A stretch of 64,000 nucleotides of DNA, from NCBI GenBank assembly GCA_963663145.1, contig OY760134.1:434001-498000 (forward strand), written 5' to 3'. How positions within the stretch are numbered: the stretch's first letter is position 1; each line of letters opens with the position of its first letter. A program made the translations under genes and the position numbers. The stretch is from Azotimanducus sp963663145. Lineage in GTDB: Bacteria > Pseudomonadota > Gammaproteobacteria > Pseudomonadales > Azotimanducaceae. Positions 63,250-64,000 of this stretch are shown here, in pieces. Under the pieces are notes generated by a model. The model worked only from the letters and a program-made list of their open reading frames with translations, was not told the DNA's origin and did not search any database.

Positions 63250-64000
63250 ATGTCTGCATCCGTGGCGCTCGTCACCGGCGCAACGCGAGGCGCTGGAAAG
63301 GGGATTGCCTTGGGGCTCGCAAGCAAGGGCATGACGGTCTATGTCACGGGGCGTTCGAAGAGCGAGGCGACCGCGACCCTGAAAGGGGAAATACTGCGCG
63401 GAACCTTGGACGAAACTGTGGCGGCCATAGAGGCGGCCGGAGGTAATGCGGTTGGCATCCTTTGCGACCACGGCGACGATACGGCAACCAAGGCGGTCGT
63501 CGAGCGGATCGAAGCCGAGCAGGGCCGACTCGACATACTGGTCAACAATGCGGCGAGCATCCATGACGCCTTGATCGACCCCGGCGGCTTCTGGGAAAAG
63601 CCGCTCGATTTGGTGGACATTCTCGACATTGGATTGCGTTCGTCTTATGTCGCCAGCTACTACGCCGCGCCACTCATGGTGCGCCAAGGATCGGGGCTTA
63701 TTTGCTTCACCTCGTCCTTCGGAGGGGTGTGCTACATGCATGGGCCAGCCTATGGTGCCCAGAAGGCCGGTTACGACAAGTTTGCTGCCGACATGGCCGT
63801 GGACCTTGAGAACACTGGGGTGGCCGCGGTCTCCCTGTGGCTCGGTCCACTGCTCACCGAACGCACCGAAGTGGTGCTGCGCCATCGTGGCGAGCAATAC
63901 GATGACCTCATGGCGCTTGCCGAGTCGCCGCAATTCAATGGCCGGGTGATTCTCGCGCTGGCGAACGACCCCAAGCTTGAGGAAAAGTCCGGCCAGACCC
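63250..64000 (+). CDS. SDR family oxidoreductase, DHRS1-like (partial, C-terminus cut)
   Basis: The frame runs from the ATG at 63250 to the window edge, 250 codons. Visible: VALVTGATRGAGKGIALGLA, VYVTGRSKSE, LVNNAA, CFTSSFGG and YGAQKAGYDKFAADMA, with an extended loop after the GRS motif. These are typical of DHRS1-type SDRs. The missing end would hold only the last 20-40 residues. GGGGCG lies just before the ATG. Divergent from the flavoprotein at 63175; they share a 74-nt promoter region. Substrate unknown. Confidence 0.86.
   Translation, partial: MSASVALVTGATRGAGKGIALGLASKGMTVYVTGRSKSEATATLKGEILRGTLDETVAAIEAAGGNAVGILCDHGDDTATKAVVERIEAEQGRLDILVNNAASIHDALIDPGGFWEKPLDLVDILDIGLRSSYVASYYAAPLMVRQGSGLICFTSSFGGVCYMHGPAYGAQKAGYDKFAADMAVDLENTGVAAVSLWLGPLLTERTEVVLRHRGEQYDDLMALAESPQFNGRVILALANDPKLEEKSGQT

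Overview
The window reads as moderately GC-rich chromosomal DNA of a gammaproteobacterium. The main reason is the order rseP-bamA-skp-fabZ-rnhB-dnaE-tilS (24550-34803), since rnhB next to dnaE is typical of that class. Gram-negative housekeeping genes (frmA, nadE, dgkA, lhr), a TonB receptor and an RND pump agree. Coding density is high, many genes overlap by 4-46 nt, and I found no tRNA, rRNA, insertion sequence, integrase or CRISPR array. No intact transcription factor was seen in 64 kb.

Layout. 1-8.5 kb: start of a phosphotransferase gene (cut by the edge), a luciferase-like monooxygenase with an AttH-like protein, then a leftward group (second luciferase-like monooxygenase, amidohydrolase, frmA) and an exported MBL-fold protein, then a NamZ-like protein. 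8.6-13.7 kb: RND adaptor, RND permease and an SDR. 13.8-19.4 kb: nadE with a class III CoA-transferase (leftward), divergent from a pair of acyl-CoA dehydrogenases (ACADs) closed by a strong terminator. 19.5-22.5 kb: histidine-rich TonB receptor, a Zur-box-like palindrome and a small membrane protein. 22.6-24.4 kb: a DmdC-like ACAD. 24.5-34.8 kb: the envelope and replication cluster, in which lpxD, lpxA, lpxB and accA are missing from their usual places. 35-38.5 kb: two aminotransferases around a cysteine-dioxygenase-like cupin. 38.8-46.1 kb: acyl-CoA ligase and phosphotransferase, then dgkA and lhr. 46.3-64 kb: a catabolic region with five SDRs (the last cut by the edge), an acyl-CoA ligase, an amidohydrolase, a Rieske oxygenase, an arylsulfatase, an exported DUF3604 protein, a second ACAD pair, two 3-ketosteroid-dehydrogenase-like flavoproteins and a decayed RES-Xre toxin-antitoxin gene.

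How the genes fit together. The accessory genes look like a toolkit for alicyclic, steroid- or terpenoid-like acids: ring hydroxylation (Rieske, luciferase-like enzymes), ring or alcohol oxidation (KstD-like flavoproteins, SDRs), CoA activation (two ligases, one CoA-transferase), side-chain dehydrogenation (two paired ACADs, one DmdC-like ACAD) and removal of sulfate outside the cytoplasm (sulfatase). The substrate is inferred, not shown. The points most worth a second look are the loss of lipid A genes from the bamA-skp-fabZ cluster, the antitoxin-toxin chimera at 61043-61519, the sulfatase-DUF3604-ACAD operon, the His-rich receptor with its Zur-like site, and an amidohydrolase that has lost its metal ligands.
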